Source of the DNA: Chiua virens | Lineage: Eukaryota > Basidiomycota > Agaricomycetes > Boletales > Boletaceae | Direction of reading: 5' to 3' | NCBI GenBank assembly: GCA_019787685.1 | Contig: JAHNUO010000003.1 | Span: 682,001-746,000 of the forward strand | Length of the DNA: 64,000 nt | Shown: positions 47,621 to 58,942 of the stretch, one piece after another | Position numbering within the stretch: the first letter of the stretch is position 1 | Layout: the number at the start of each line of letters is the position of its first letter | Program-made: the position numbers and the translations under genes | Notes under the pieces: model-generated | Told to the model about the DNA's origin: nothing | Databases searched by the model: none | Seen by the model: only the letters and a program-made list of their open reading frames with translations

Positions 47621-47721
47621 GATGACGGTGACAAGATGAGAAGCGAATAACGCGTCGCGACGCGTAAGTCTGAGTTTGAAAGCGTGTAATGGTAAGTGTT
47701 ACTCGAGAAAATAATTAATAA
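47621..47721. promoter_or_regulatory. Divergent MCM2/EMI1 promoter with two MCB (ACGCGT) boxes
   Basis: The 101 bp between the divergent ATGs contains ACGCGT at 47650-47655 and again at 47660-47665. Together they form the perfect 16-bp palindrome ACGCGTCGCGACGCGT. ACGCGT is the MluI cell-cycle box bound by MBF/DSC1, which drives G1/S genes including MCMs in yeasts. The pair lies 30-45 bp above the MCM2 start. Confidence 0.75.
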
Positions 47722-48089
47722 ATGTTCGACTGGCAGACAGCAGTACAACAAGAGGAGGAATACCTACGCAAGGTCCATCCATCCACGGACGATATCCCAG
47801 GATGCATGTCCCTCCTCGACGGTTTTCTCCTTTGCCATGGTATGTGCACATCTCTCTCTTTTTCTTTCGTCTCACACGTCTCCTGCAGTCGTTGGATCTC
47901 AAGTAAAATCTCTCTATAGACACTGGACGCATGTCAGAATGTCGCGACAAGATGGAGGACTTCAAGTTCTGCATGAGTCTCAAATCAATGGAGCCAGATG
48001 CCAAGAGAGATGCCTGGATTCGGCGGCGGGCCGAATGGTGGGCCAACAGACGACTTGGAAAGAGCAGTGAGAATGTTTGGGACTGTTAG
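47722..48089 (+). CDS. Emi1/DUF3128 family small protein
   Basis: This short conserved fungal protein of the DUF3128 family is named after yeast EMI1 (early meiotic induction). It starts MFDWQTAVQQEEEYL, has the cysteine-bearing GCMSLLDGFLLCH block, then ECRDKMEDFKFCMSLKSME and the signature RRRAEWWANRRLGKSSENVWD. Two splice choices exist. Exon 47722-47839 joined to 47920-48089 is a clean frame of 95 residues. An acceptor at 47888 would instead keep a SQVKSLYR segment typical of the family but then needs a +1 correction near 47917. I list the clean model. Four cysteines in a twin-CX-like spacing suggest a possible intermembrane-space or small Cys protein; this is inference. The stop follows DC directly. 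Confidence 0.7.
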
Positions 48090-48439
48090 GAGGTACGAAT
48101 CTCAGCTCTTTCTCAACATCACTCATCCTACCACGCCTCAATCAGGGAGCCCCTGTCAAACTGGCCACCCACCCTTTCTGACGACACTGCACAGTCTTCC
48201 AGCACGATTACTTAGACCGGTTGACAGAAAAACCATATACCTTCGATGCACAGCTTGTTCAGCCAGTCCATTGACGACATTCTGGTAATATTTGATCAGT
48301 TCATCAACTTACTCGATATGTTTAAATGTGCACGTGTTTTACCTATGACTTGCATCGCCCCAAGATTGATATCGGTCGTTGTGACGGTCAGCACTGCTTG
48401 TACCAAGTTTTGGAGCAATATCTACCCTCGAAAAGACCC

Positions 48440-49627
48440 ATGCTCACACCGTTGTCATTCACTCTTCAGCCCTGGAAGGGACTCTATTTTGGATATGAGT
48501 TCTGCGCCACCTTGCTGCAATTACCCATTGCCCTCCTCGCCACAGAATCATATCTCTTCTGTGTAAGTTTCAGTCTCCTGTCAAGGTGACTAATCTGATG
48601 CTATCAGATATTCTGGTCTTCTACGATGAGTTAGAACAGGGGGCATAGTGCCCTAGCCAACCCATCACGCCATTTCACCTGTATCAGATGCAGAAGCCGT
48701 CTGGATTGATGGGAACTCTACACCTCGTGACGGCGGAGCTCGTAACATGGACATTTGTGTCCAAAGCTGAGCCGGCACGCATTCCGGGTTACTGGTATGG
48801 TAAGAATGGTAGCCCCTCAATGCCCACACCAATCCCCTCCGAACCTTCTATTTCTTTCACGGAGGTGGGCTCAACCGACCGATCGCCCACCCAAACGACT
48901 TGACTTCCAACATTACACGTGCCTTAGTAGAGCTCGATGAATCCACTCCACATGTTCTATGAAATATTGCCCCTCTCGGAGATGAAAAACCTTTTCCCGC
49001 CGCTCTCAAGGCTTAATGCTCTCGCTGGATACGACTATCTAGTGAACGTAATGGGCGACTCACCCTCCAATCTCATCATAGTCTGCCACTCGGCCAGCGG
49101 AAATCCCACCTGTGCCCTGACCCAATACCTTGTCGAGAACAAGAACACCCCTAATGTACCTCTCCCGGTGGCTCCAGAGCATCTTATACTACTCTCCTTG
49201 GGCCGACCTAACTACTTCACGCAATGGACTGGGATCTTCCACCACTTCCAACACCGCGGACTACCTGGAATTCCACGACAGCGGTCGGAGCTTATATCTA
49301 GGACCATGTGATCTCGGATTCGCGTATTACAACCCGTACATCTTACCGGTGTCGGTATTCCCATCCGACGTTCAGGCCCATTTTCAAGGCTTTCCGCGGA
49401 TACGTTCATCCCAACTAGGACAGCCGAAATATTTTACGATGCCATCAGAACCTTGAGAAACAAGATGGCGGGTGAGAGGGGTGAGGGGTGAGGGGTGAGG
49501 GGTGAGAAAGGGACAAGTCGCGTACTTCGAAGGCAAGGATGCAATTCACGACTTTCCCGTCTTCACATGGCATCCTTGTCGGCCCGATGCATCGACGGCC
49601 ATACAGGAGTGGCTTGCTGCGGCTTAG
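48440..49627 (+). pseudogene. Alpha/beta-hydrolase (esterase/lipase) pseudogene
   Basis: This is the remains of a fungal hormone-sensitive-lipase-like alpha/beta hydrolase. It begins with TLQPWKGLYFGYEF from the ATG at 48440. Later come KAEPARIPGYWYGK (about 48765-48800), the HGGG oxyanion motif (48860-48875), LAGYDYLVN, the nucleophile region, LLSPWADL-like sequence, and the C-terminal GKDAIHDFPVFTWHP carrying the Asp-His pair, ending at 49627. The frame changes at least five times and stops fall inside HGGG-to-nucleophile sequence (for example after PHVL near 48955). The nucleophile elbow reads CHSASGN where the family has GDSAGGN. A 7-bp tandem repeat also interrupts the C-terminal part. 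This is decay, not a single error. The 350 bp before 48440 are unassigned. Confidence 0.8.
49471..49506. repeat. Tandem repeat of GGTGAGG
   Basis: Five approximate copies of a GGGTGAG unit lie inside the hydrolase pseudogene and disrupt its reading frame, consistent with slippage after loss of selection. Confidence 0.75.
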
Positions 49628-50239
49628 CATCTTTATGTGATTTGGTAGTAGGTATGGTTCAAAGACGACGTTCTTAGTGACAAGTACATTATGATTAACT
49701 CTGTGCAGATGGTGTATTGTCAGGAATACTTTTGACTGCAGTCAAATCTATTTATGAGATCTTGTTTCGACCAATCTCGCGAAAAGTTTATACCCATGCT
49801 TTGAATTCATTGGCTCTCGGCTTAGAACCGAACCGCCCCGAGTAACTCGGTCGGCAGGAACGCCGAGTCTGTATCTTCCCACTTCGCGTAGTGTGAGACC
49901 GATGTTGGCCCCGGGCCACTGTCCGGGGTATCGATGAAGTTCGCGACTCGGTCGTAGACGTTTTCTCTAACAGTTCAAGCGGCTGATCTGTACTCCAACG
50001 TTAATCCATATTTATTGAACGTCGTTGCAAGATCGTCGCAGTAGGTATCGCACAGATTTAAACACGTGAAAATACCATCATAACTACGGATGAAATCCAC
50101 CTTCATAAAGGTTCGTCAAACAAAAGAAATCGTGGCTGTTTGGTATACAGTGGGTTGAAATTTTAAATATGGTCAGGAAAATACAACCAACAGGTGAAAG
50201 ATGTGCAACCGGCACACAGACACCTTTAAATCACTTTCT
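49628..50239. other. Intergenic between pseudogene and transporter
   Basis: About 610 AT-richer bases separate the hydrolase pseudogene from the 3' end of the FNT gene. No supported feature. Confidence 0.4.
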
Positions 50240-51686
50240 TTATGCTGAGGAGTATGAGGCTGAAGCTTTCTCAGTTTCAGCTTCCTCTGCGGCGCGCAGT
50301 CCTCCTGCTTCCCAGTCGCCAAGGTAGAAATACACCGCTGGGAGACCAACGAGGAGACCGCCAACGATATTTCCAAGGTACGATGCAATCAGGGATCTGG
50401 GAAGAGGACAGATTAGCTTCTCTGCGATGCGTGGGGATGTACGATTTACTTTTTGATGTAATAATCAGTGGTGAGCTTGAGAATAGCAGAGAAATCAACA
50501 CCAGCCCCTGAAACAATGAGAAACACGCACTTCAGAGTGGAGCATGATGCTCAGCGGCAGTGAGAACATATTGGCAACGACTGTGCGAGTGTCAGGCTCC
50601 GCTGGGAAACCCTTGGCAAGCAAACATACCGTGATCGAAGCCACATGCAACGAACACCTAGTTAAACATCCCGATCAGACCAACCATTCCGCTCTTGTGC
50701 ACTTGGCTTACCCATATCGGGAACCATGTGGCAACAATCTTGGAGGACGTCTCCTTGGCCGCCGCCGCTTGCTTCCGAGACAGTCGGTGAGAGTTAGGTG
50801 AACATCGTCGCATGTGCTTACCCAGACCGCCACACAAACTAACCAGTTGCAGCCGATGCCTCTCAGGAATATCTGATACCAAGCAGGCGTTATCGCCTTC
50901 GTACTGATAATGATGAACTTGAGCATCCGACCAAGGGAAAGCTGTAAACATACATGGCAAAGCTTTGGATGTAACCGAGGTATGGTTCCGCGGTGACAAG
51001 ACCGTCGGCTGTGTGACAGAATATTCAGTAGAGGTAAGGGGTAAGCAATCTGTTGACCAACATTTCGCAAGGAGGGCCGCAAAGAACAAGCTTCCGACCA
51101 GGTTTCCGAAAGTGACTGCATAGAAAATCATCAACCGCTGACGCACTAGCCCAAGATGAGATACGCTACCTATTATCCAGTTCACTGGGACACCCCACCA
51201 TGGAATTGCACCTTTGATGGCGGCCATAGGGAAAATCTACGTTAAATGGCTCAGACTTGTTTCCCTTCGATGTTGTTGAGCAACTTACCATGAGATTGCT
51301 CGTTAATAGATCAAATCCTTGAAGTACAATCCTGTTCAAGGTGGGGTGAGTAATGAGCACTAGGTTACATACTCTTGTCACGTTTAATCACATTACGAGA
51401 CCAACGGGGAACACGAATCCTGCCATCACTTTCACGAGCCCAGGATTGCTGGCGCCGATTCCCGCCGAGCCGCCCGCCATAATGAGGTAAAACAAACCAC
51501 CGAACGACAACATGACACCTGCCAACACCTGCGATTCTGGATTGACAAATGGAAAGATGAAGATCGCGAGCAACATACAGCTTTAAAGAAGGTCTTGTCC
51601 CAACGAGTATTGTGTTTCGCCACAGCCATCTCGACGAGGGCGGCAGCAGTCTCCGCTGGCTTAAGAGTGGAAGGGGCATCTGCCAT
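50240..51686 (-). CDS. Formate/nitrite transporter family channel
   Basis: This is a pentameric-type FNT membrane channel for formate, nitrite or similar monovalent anions. Exons clearly placed: 51686-51579, 51528-51392, 51331-51289, 51236-51170, 51115-51062, 51008-50954, 50903-50822, then further exons to the stop at 50240. Spans carry FNT features: VMLSFGGLFYLIMAGGSAG, VTFGNLVGSLFFAALLAK, KAITPAWYQIFLRGIGCNWL and VCVAVW, KETSSKIVATWFPIW, VANMFSLPLSIML and YLGNIVGGLLVGLPAVYFYL. The tail is acidic and Ala/Glu-rich. One join near 50505-50530 is odd: a perfect donor and acceptor enclose only 23 nt and give the wrong frame, while reading through needs one G fewer in a GGGG. Anion specificity cannot be told from sequence. 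No nitrate or nitrite assimilation gene lies in the window. Confidence 0.85.
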
Positions 51687-53235
51687 CGTAAGAATCGTAA
51701 ATGGTACAGGTAGTGCTGTAACGTCTGCTGGAGGATGGGAGGATAGTTCGCCGGAGACATATCATCCACATGCGTATCTATATAGGATTCCCTGCTATCG
51801 GGTTGCTACCTGGCAGGGCCCAGGGGACACGCTTACCAAACAGGTTTGTATATTGTGATTTGGCGTTGCATTCCGGGGATATGAAATCTTGAGATCCGTT
51901 CCACAGATTAGAATACTCTAGCCCTTAGAAGCTGTCTGCTGACACATAGCCGTGAACGCCTACCAACACTTGAGGGGTTCCTCAGCGACTTGAAATGACA
52001 GCGCCGAATACCGTCGGATAACAATCAGCTACAACCCCACATCATGGGAAAGTGATCAGTCATTGGCGTATCGGATGCTCGCCTGTCTACGGATGCAGAT
52101 ACGGTGTTAAAAATACTTTCCGTGCCCGCTGCGCATGGCAGTGACAGGCTGCTTGATTGTCTCCGAGAGCATGTGATATTACGATACTGGAGGGTCTCTT
52201 TCCACACCATTCGTTGCGACCTGACGCCATGCCAGCCTGAATGTGTGACACACGTTGTTGAGGGACTGCCAGTGAGCCTGGACTTGGACCTCCGTCTTCG
52301 CACTACGCGGGGAGGGTCGGAAAAACCGATTTGAATCTCTGCCGTTGTACAATCCAGGGACAGGTGGACTGGACAGCCGTATCGTGAAACGGCGTGACTC
52401 GTGACTAGCATTGTAGCTGGAATAAGCACACTGCTAGTGTAATTGCATTCTTTCCAAGGTTTTTCTCTTCAAGTTAGTTGACAAAGGTAAATTGCAAGTT
52501 ACTCACTTGACTATACATTGGCGGCGAATGGAAAGTGTCCGGATTCAAGAAGCGGCGTTCCTGGAAAAACTTCGGATGCGACATTGGCAGTTTAACGGGC
52601 CCGCCGATTCCCAGCTCTTGTCCAAAGTCAACTTGCCAATTGGGCTCCGCACGGCACGATAGCTGTTGTTGCTACTGTTCCGAAAAGCGTCCAGTGCTAG
52701 AATCTACAAAGTATCATTCTGCTACCAACTACGGCGTCGGCCCCCTTGGAACGCCACCAAGCTCTGGTGTGGTGCACCCCTTAGCTTTCATCACAGGTAC
52801 AAGATATTCTGTTGCCAGGAACACCCCAGGGTCGCATGACACTTTGGAGAAATGACAAGCGACAGTTCTAGTGCTCAAGCGCTCACTAGCAAACAACTTT
52901 TTTTTTCGGTGTTTACTTTACGATAACCTATGTTCAAATGCCGTCAAACTGCCGCGACTGTTTTCGTTGTCCAACACCCGTTGCACTGCCAATAGCAATT
53001 CAGAACCACGTCCGGCGGCGACCATAAGCTGCAACCTCCCGCTTTACATTTGACATACTATGATACTACGCTATTATCCCCAAAATCTCGATGTCCGGAT
53101 ATGATAGTTAAAAACATTACTAGCTGCTATCCCCCAATAATCGAGGAATAAATACTATCCTCTTGCTACTAGTACATTGTGGCAATCTCAGAATAACAAC
53201 AGCGTCTAGACAATTATGACATGATATCGGGATCT
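51687..53235. other. Intergenic, FNT promoter and unassigned sequence
   Basis: About 1.55 kb upstream of the FNT gene and downstream of the next minus-strand gene. The minus strand is open for 134 codons at 52429-52025 without any recognisable motif. I see no promoter element I can name and no mobile-element end. Confidence 0.4.
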
Positions 53236-55257
53236 TCAGTCCTCTTTCGCCGCTTTCCAGATAGGCGTGATAGCTTGTGCTACCGTGTTGGCAGCGACTT
53301 CCAGGTAACCGCGTTCCACCTCATCTGCTACAGCTGTCCATATTTTTCGAGCCCGCCATCTATCTGGGTGGAATCTTCGATGGCTTTTCTCCACGAATTC
53401 CTTGTAATCCTGCAACCGCATATGCAACTTGACCGTTGCAAAGAATATTTCCACCGCCGACCAGTCAACGTCCTCGACCGTTAGGCGCGACGGTGCGTGT
53501 AATACTGGCCACGGGATATCGTGAAAGGTGATTGACTTTCTTGCTGTAAACTTTGGTTCGTCGAATTTATCACAGAGCACCCGATAATGTTCCAGTGCCC
53601 TGCGACTCGTCCATGGAAAAGAGTCCCATCGTTGCTGTCGGCGTTCACGGTTTTCGCGCTGTCGACACTCTTCTTCCTGTGCCAGCCTCTCCGCCTCTTG
53701 CGCACGGCGTTTTTCTCGCTCGGCGGCTTCATGCTGCTGCCTCAATCGTTCTTCTTCCTTTTGTCGCCGCTCCGCCTTGGCAAGTCGCTCCTGCTCCTCG
53801 GCGCGCTCCCGAGCCTCCCTTTGCTTGCGTTGTGCTTCCCATAGTGGCCGGTCCTTCTCAAGTTCGCGAAGCTTTCGAATAGATTCAGCAACTTCTGCTT
53901 CGTGTGAGGGATTGGCCTCCAACGGCGTTTCTGCCCAGCCATCCGTTCCTTGAGAACTTGCTTCCGTGGTCGTGGCTGTTGCTTCATCTTCTGCTTGATC
54001 GTCCTCCACGCCGGATACTGATGCTGCGCAACTCCGTTAACATACAGTCAAAAGGTATCAAACATGAAGATAGACCTGGAGGTGTAAAATAAAGCCCCGA
54101 ATACTCGGTATCATTTCCCTGGTATCGATCATGTTCGCCAAATTTGCGTAGTCGTCGTTTTGACCACCTTTTGTCGAGCCAGGTTTGGTTCACTTCGTTG
54201 CGCATCCTTAGAGGTGAAGTTCGAGCTCTTTTGGGTCCTGCGTGGAGATCGGTCGTTATCAGACTCTTGGAACGTGCTACCTAGAACCAGTGTAAGAAGG
54301 CTTGACCAGGTCTTGGAGGAAAATCTGACCTTTACGTTTATTTCCCTCGGTCGACCATGGGGTATTTTGAAAGTGAAGGGTATCATCGCTATCAACTCGC
54401 ATGGAGAAACTGCCGTCTGCAGGAATGACAGTGTCGTGAAGTTGCGTTTCATAAGCCATTCTATTCTTTGACCATCTCTCCTGTCGTGTCTTCTTGAGCT
54501 TCTCCCGACTGGTCGCATTCGGTCTTCGACTGGATCTCGGCCTTTGCGAGAAAGATTCATCTATGATCATTTCTTCAACCTCGTCCTCGTCTGATTCTAA
54601 GTCAGACTCATCCGTTTTATCGGAGAAACGAAACCGAGCCTTCTTCTGCGCAATGGGTTCGCTCGTCTCTGGAGATGGCCATCGTGATCGTTTGCCTGAG
54701 TCGGGAGCTGTGGTGTCGTAGTCCTGGTTCGGCATTTCAACCAATGTAACAGTGGAACATTTTGGCCAAGGGTACACGATGCAGCAGTATTTAGGGTCGA
54801 GCTTGTATATCTCCCATTGCTCCTGGTAGCAATGGACTCGCTCACTGTGGAAGCCGACGGGTGAATGTCGTGCAATTGGCTCGGAATGATCGAAACTGTT
54901 CGTTTGCTCACCCGCATATGACAATGACGCGTGGCCAGATGCCTTCGTCTTGTGCGCCTTCTTCGAAACGCGCTCGTGGTACGAACCGCCAATAACTCAC
55001 GTCTCTTGAGTTTGTCTCGATGATGATGCGTTTAGGAGGTGCGAGGCGTCGGAACTATTGGACTTTTGGGTGCTTGGGTTCTCCGCGAGGGCGGTCTTGG
55101 GATCGAAGGATGCAAAAGATAGTTTCGAGTCTGGTGAGCGTAGGAGGCGCGGGGGTTGAGATGGATCAAGTAGACCAGGTTGCGAACCTAGAAGTGTCCG
55201 CATGTTTGAATGCTGATAGGAATGTGCACCATTTGATGGCAGCGCAGAGTAGATCAT
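53236..55257 (-). CDS. Coiled-coil protein with IkBL-like C-terminus, long form
   Basis: This larger member of the same basidiomycete family as 41819-42849 is also of unknown function. The N-terminus reads MRTLLGSQPGLLDPSQPPR (start 55203, or 55257 with an 18-residue extension). Then come a WEIYKLDPKYCCIVYPWPKC motif, an acidic DLESDEDEVEEMIIDE stretch, nuclear-type basic runs (GPKRARTSPL), and a coiled coil very rich in Glu, Arg and Gln (EEERLRQQHEAAEREKRRAQ). The conserved end has WDSFPWTSRRALEHYRVL, SITFHDIPWPVLHAPS, VEDVDWSAVEIFF, then SHRRFHPDRWRARK and ANTVAQAITPIWKA. The last exon (54009-53236) is open throughout. About four introns lie above it, with an alternative join near 54150-54300 that I could not fix with certainty. 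Short linear basic and acidic runs suggest a nuclear location. Confidence 0.75.
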
Positions 55258-56162
55258 CTTGGGATATTGGTGGCTCGTTTTGAGGTTCTGGTGGATGATA
55301 TAGACAATCGGACGTGAAATTCGAAAGAATAACTGAAACGCGTCGAACACGTGCTACCACAGGCAGTACATACAACTCGGACAAAAGTCTAAGGCCAATA
55401 ACAGTGACGGACTCGAGAAGTTTACCGTGATAGCTGCTAGTATTGTTTCTTTGTGGATTCCTTGCGCTATGTCACTATACAGTTGTACCAATGACTCGGA
55501 CATTGACAGTAGACTCTGTTCTTGTTCCGAGTTTTACACTAGAAAGCTGTTACAGTTCTCGGGACGGCAGTTTGGGATTATAATATTCGTGCCAAAAGCA
55601 ATCAAACATGTCATTGTCAGTCGAAGTCGAGCTTGAAGCTTTGAAGTCTTGATCAATGTGTCGGGGGAACCACTGGCTCTGAATCTGCAGATCATGCGGC
55701 ACGTAACTCGTGCAAACACAGCTTTGGTGAGACGCAGGTCTGAGAGCACCAGAAACGCTCGTTCGTCGGCCATCCCTTTCCCTAGCCATCCATCGGCGAG
55801 CGTCGCTACGATTCAGCCTGAGTATAAGTACCCTTCAATCAAAGCTTATTGTCGGCAGTTCTCCTCGGATCAGCCTTGATTTTGATAACGCTTGGTCAGT
55901 GTGCGACAGATATGAAAGGCTTGTTAACCCACTCAGTGTTTCAAGTTTTGGGCCACGCTGGGCTGCCAGGAGAACGGCATACCCAAATAGGAAACGCCCG
56001 CCCGCCAATCTAAGTGACCGGAACTGAGTCACATATGGATGACTCCAACCACCGTGCATAAGTATGAAAGGTCTCCCTTCTTGTGTCACAAATTGACTCT
56101 TCCAAACCCATGCATTTTTTCACAACGCTTCGCACTCATTTTATATCACACTATTTCGAGCC
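55258..56162. other. Intergenic between divergent genes
   Basis: About 900 bp separates the minus-strand coiled-coil gene from the plus-strand GTPase gene, so both promoters must lie here. The short open frames present show no motif. Confidence 0.4.
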
Positions 56163-58769
56163 ATGACCACGCTAAAGAACTTTCAGTCAGAAATCGAAGA
56201 AATTCACGCTTGCGAACGTGTGAGGCAGCGTGCGCAGATCGCGCGCGTTGCATCCTCGGCGCACGATGGGAAGCAGGGCGAGCCCAGCTCACCGGAAGCG
56301 GATACACCAATCTATGTGACGCGTCTGGTTTACATTCATTCACACAGGAGGAGCGAATTCTGGTCAGCCACACTTTGGTCGTCTTCAGGCCAGACCACTT
56401 GATGACCTTATGCATAGGGATCGCTCGCTACACACAACGACGAACAGGCGCGAACAGCACTGGCATCACTTTTAACACAATTTCAGGGGGAATATATTTT
56501 TCGGATCGGTTACCGCCCCCCTCTCGATCCACTTCTTAATGAGGAACAGTTGGATAGCATCCCTGGCTGGAGTGGTACTGGTCGGACAGAAGAGGAAGTG
56601 GACATGCTCGTAACTGAGCTTTCCAAGGCGCAAGACGACATCGGAGGGAAGGTACGGCCACATGGCAACCTATCGTTATTCTGAAACTATTCTTGACGCT
56701 CGGCCAGGCGTCCGTACTGCTCCGCGTCAGAGGCTCGCATCCACGGGCTACTCTCTTGTTACGTCTTCCACCGCCAAGCGTCTCCATGACTCCTGAAGTT
56801 CGCTGCGCTGTAGTTGGCAATGTCGATTCGGGGAAGTCGACTACACTTGGTGTACTAACTCGAGGTAGTTTCAACGAACACCGTTCCCTTATTCTGCTTG
56901 AATCATATCAATAGGTGCTCTCGATGATGGAAGAGGCAGAGCTCGAGTGACGTTATTTCGGCACAAGCACGAAATAGAAACCGGTCGGACCTCTAGTGTT
57001 GGCATGGAAGTCAGTCTTATCTCAGGTTCAGAATATTCCATTCTTACGCTCAAACAGATTTCTCGGTTTCTCGGTTTCTGGCGTCCCAATTTTACCCGGC
57101 GCGAACAGGTCCTCACGATTTTGAAGGCGCGCGGCGTGACAAACTAGGATGGGACGAAATATCCGCCCGTTCAGCAAAAATCGTCTCAGTTTAGTGGTAT
57201 GTTTTCTTCTATCTGCCTCCATCTAGCTATATAACAGCGATCCCATAGATTTGGCCGGCCACGAGCGGTATCTAAAAACGACTCTTTATGGGCTGACTTC
57301 CGGTGCTCCGTCTTGTGTGATGCTGATGATTGGTGGGAATGCGGGTCTTATTGGCATGGCCAAGGAACATCTAGCAATAGCATTGGCACTAAGTGTCCCC
57401 GTGGTCGTTTGCATCACAAAGGTGAGAGTGCATGTAACACACAGCTGGTCATGCTAAAACCCCGCGAGATCGATATGACTCCTCCCAACATTCTTTCTGA
57501 GACAACTAAACAAGTTGTCAAGATTTTAAGGAGTCCCTGGATGCAGGTGGGTGCTTCTAGTTTTTACTCTCATTTTTCATCCGCCCTGAAATTTTTCAGG
57601 AAAGTCCCAGTATTTGTGAATTCGGCTGAGATGGCGGTGGAGCTAGCAAGCAACTTTGCACAGTCGCAAGTCAGTCTCAAAACTATTACACTTGCGTTTG
57701 CTGATTTTCCCCTAAGGATGTGTCCCATCTTTCGAATTTCAAATGTTACTGGGGATGGTCTTGACTATGTCGGTTAGCCACTCTTTCCTAAGCTTATTGA
57801 CTCATTCATGTGATAGCTCCGCACATTCCTTAATCTCTTACCTCCTTCTGATGCCGACCGCGAGGTATTTTCAGTTGACCAACCACTAGAGGTAAATTTA
57901 CTTGGCTCATCTGTTTTTTATGGCTGACTGGTAGCAGTATTCGGTCACCGAAGTTTGGTCTGTACCTTATGTTGGTACAGTGGTAAATGGTATCTTGAAC
58001 AGTGGCAAGGGTGAAGACAGGTGACTCGATCTTGTTTGGACCCGATTCCAACGGCAACTTTCAGCAAACTTTTGTTCGTAGCATGCAGAGAAAACGGTTT
58101 GCGCTTCCTGCACTGATGTTACCCGGGAGTTTGACAATAATGTTGAACAGAGCGGATGTATCTTCGGCTGAAGCCGGTCAATGCGTGGCGTTGGCACTAA
58201 AGCGAGTCAAGCGTGGGTCAGTTAGGAAAGGGATGGTTATTGTGCACAAATCCGACAGCCCACCAAAAGGTATAATACCATTGCAGTTCTTTGCAGGCGA
58301 GAGTTAACCACTTCTTGAAGCTACTCTTCGGTTCGAAGGACAAGTGCTCGTTTTATAGTAAGTTTCAATCTGTGGTGAATCTGGCGTGAAGATGACAATC
58401 GTTTGCAGCCATAACACCACGATGCAAAGAAATTATCAAGTACGTAGCATCAAGTTTTGTATCAACTGTGTCAACTGAGTCGCACTTTTAAGGCCATGCT
58501 TCACTGTGGAGTAAGTCAATTAGGCTTGAGTCATCCTAGATGCCTGAGCTGATTACTTCCAGGCTGTGCGACAGACTGTCCGGATCATATCTATGGATCA
58601 CCCACAGGGCGTGCTACGCACGGGAGATCGTGCAACGGTACACTTTGAGTTCATATCACACCCAGAGTTCATCAAGGTTGGGATGAAGTTACTCTTTAGA
58701 GAAGGAAAGACAAAGGTCGGGAAAAGATCTGAAATCATTGCGTGCATTTCCACTAAGAAGTTGCTTTAG
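56163..58769 (+). CDS. GTPBP1/2-like translational GTPase, heavily interrupted
   Basis: This is a relative of GTPBP1/AGP-1, an EF-Tu-like GTPase tied to mRNA decay and ribosome rescue. The start [19 protein letters not shown] leads into [20 protein letters not shown] and a VRPHG-type hinge. The G domain has [19 protein letters not shown] (P loop), [14 protein letters not shown] (switch I), [16 protein letters not shown] (G3), CITK-IDMTPP (G4) and [14 protein letters not shown] (G5). Domain II and III follow: [76 protein letters not shown]. At least seven +1 breaks are needed: about 57060, 57111, 57190, 57535, 57668, 57771 and 58010. The last exons (58530 on) are clean. Either the consensus is poor here or the gene is dying. 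Confidence 0.7.
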
Positions 58770-58942
58770 GGTCTCGGAGTTATCACTCGACTGCTGTAAT
58801 ATAATGTTTATTCCCTCGGCACATACATACCTCTTCAAACGTACGTTAATGGAGGAGTAGGGCGGTGTGTGCAAAGGGATGACGTCATGTGCTATATACT
58901 TGTACGAGTTGGAATATGGTTTTACTATTTAACTCTAGTGTC

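Noticed and set aside
49471..49506. Possible CRISPR-like or minisatellite array
   Set aside because: The 7-bp units are contiguous without spacers and the array is only 36 bp. It is a simple tandem repeat.
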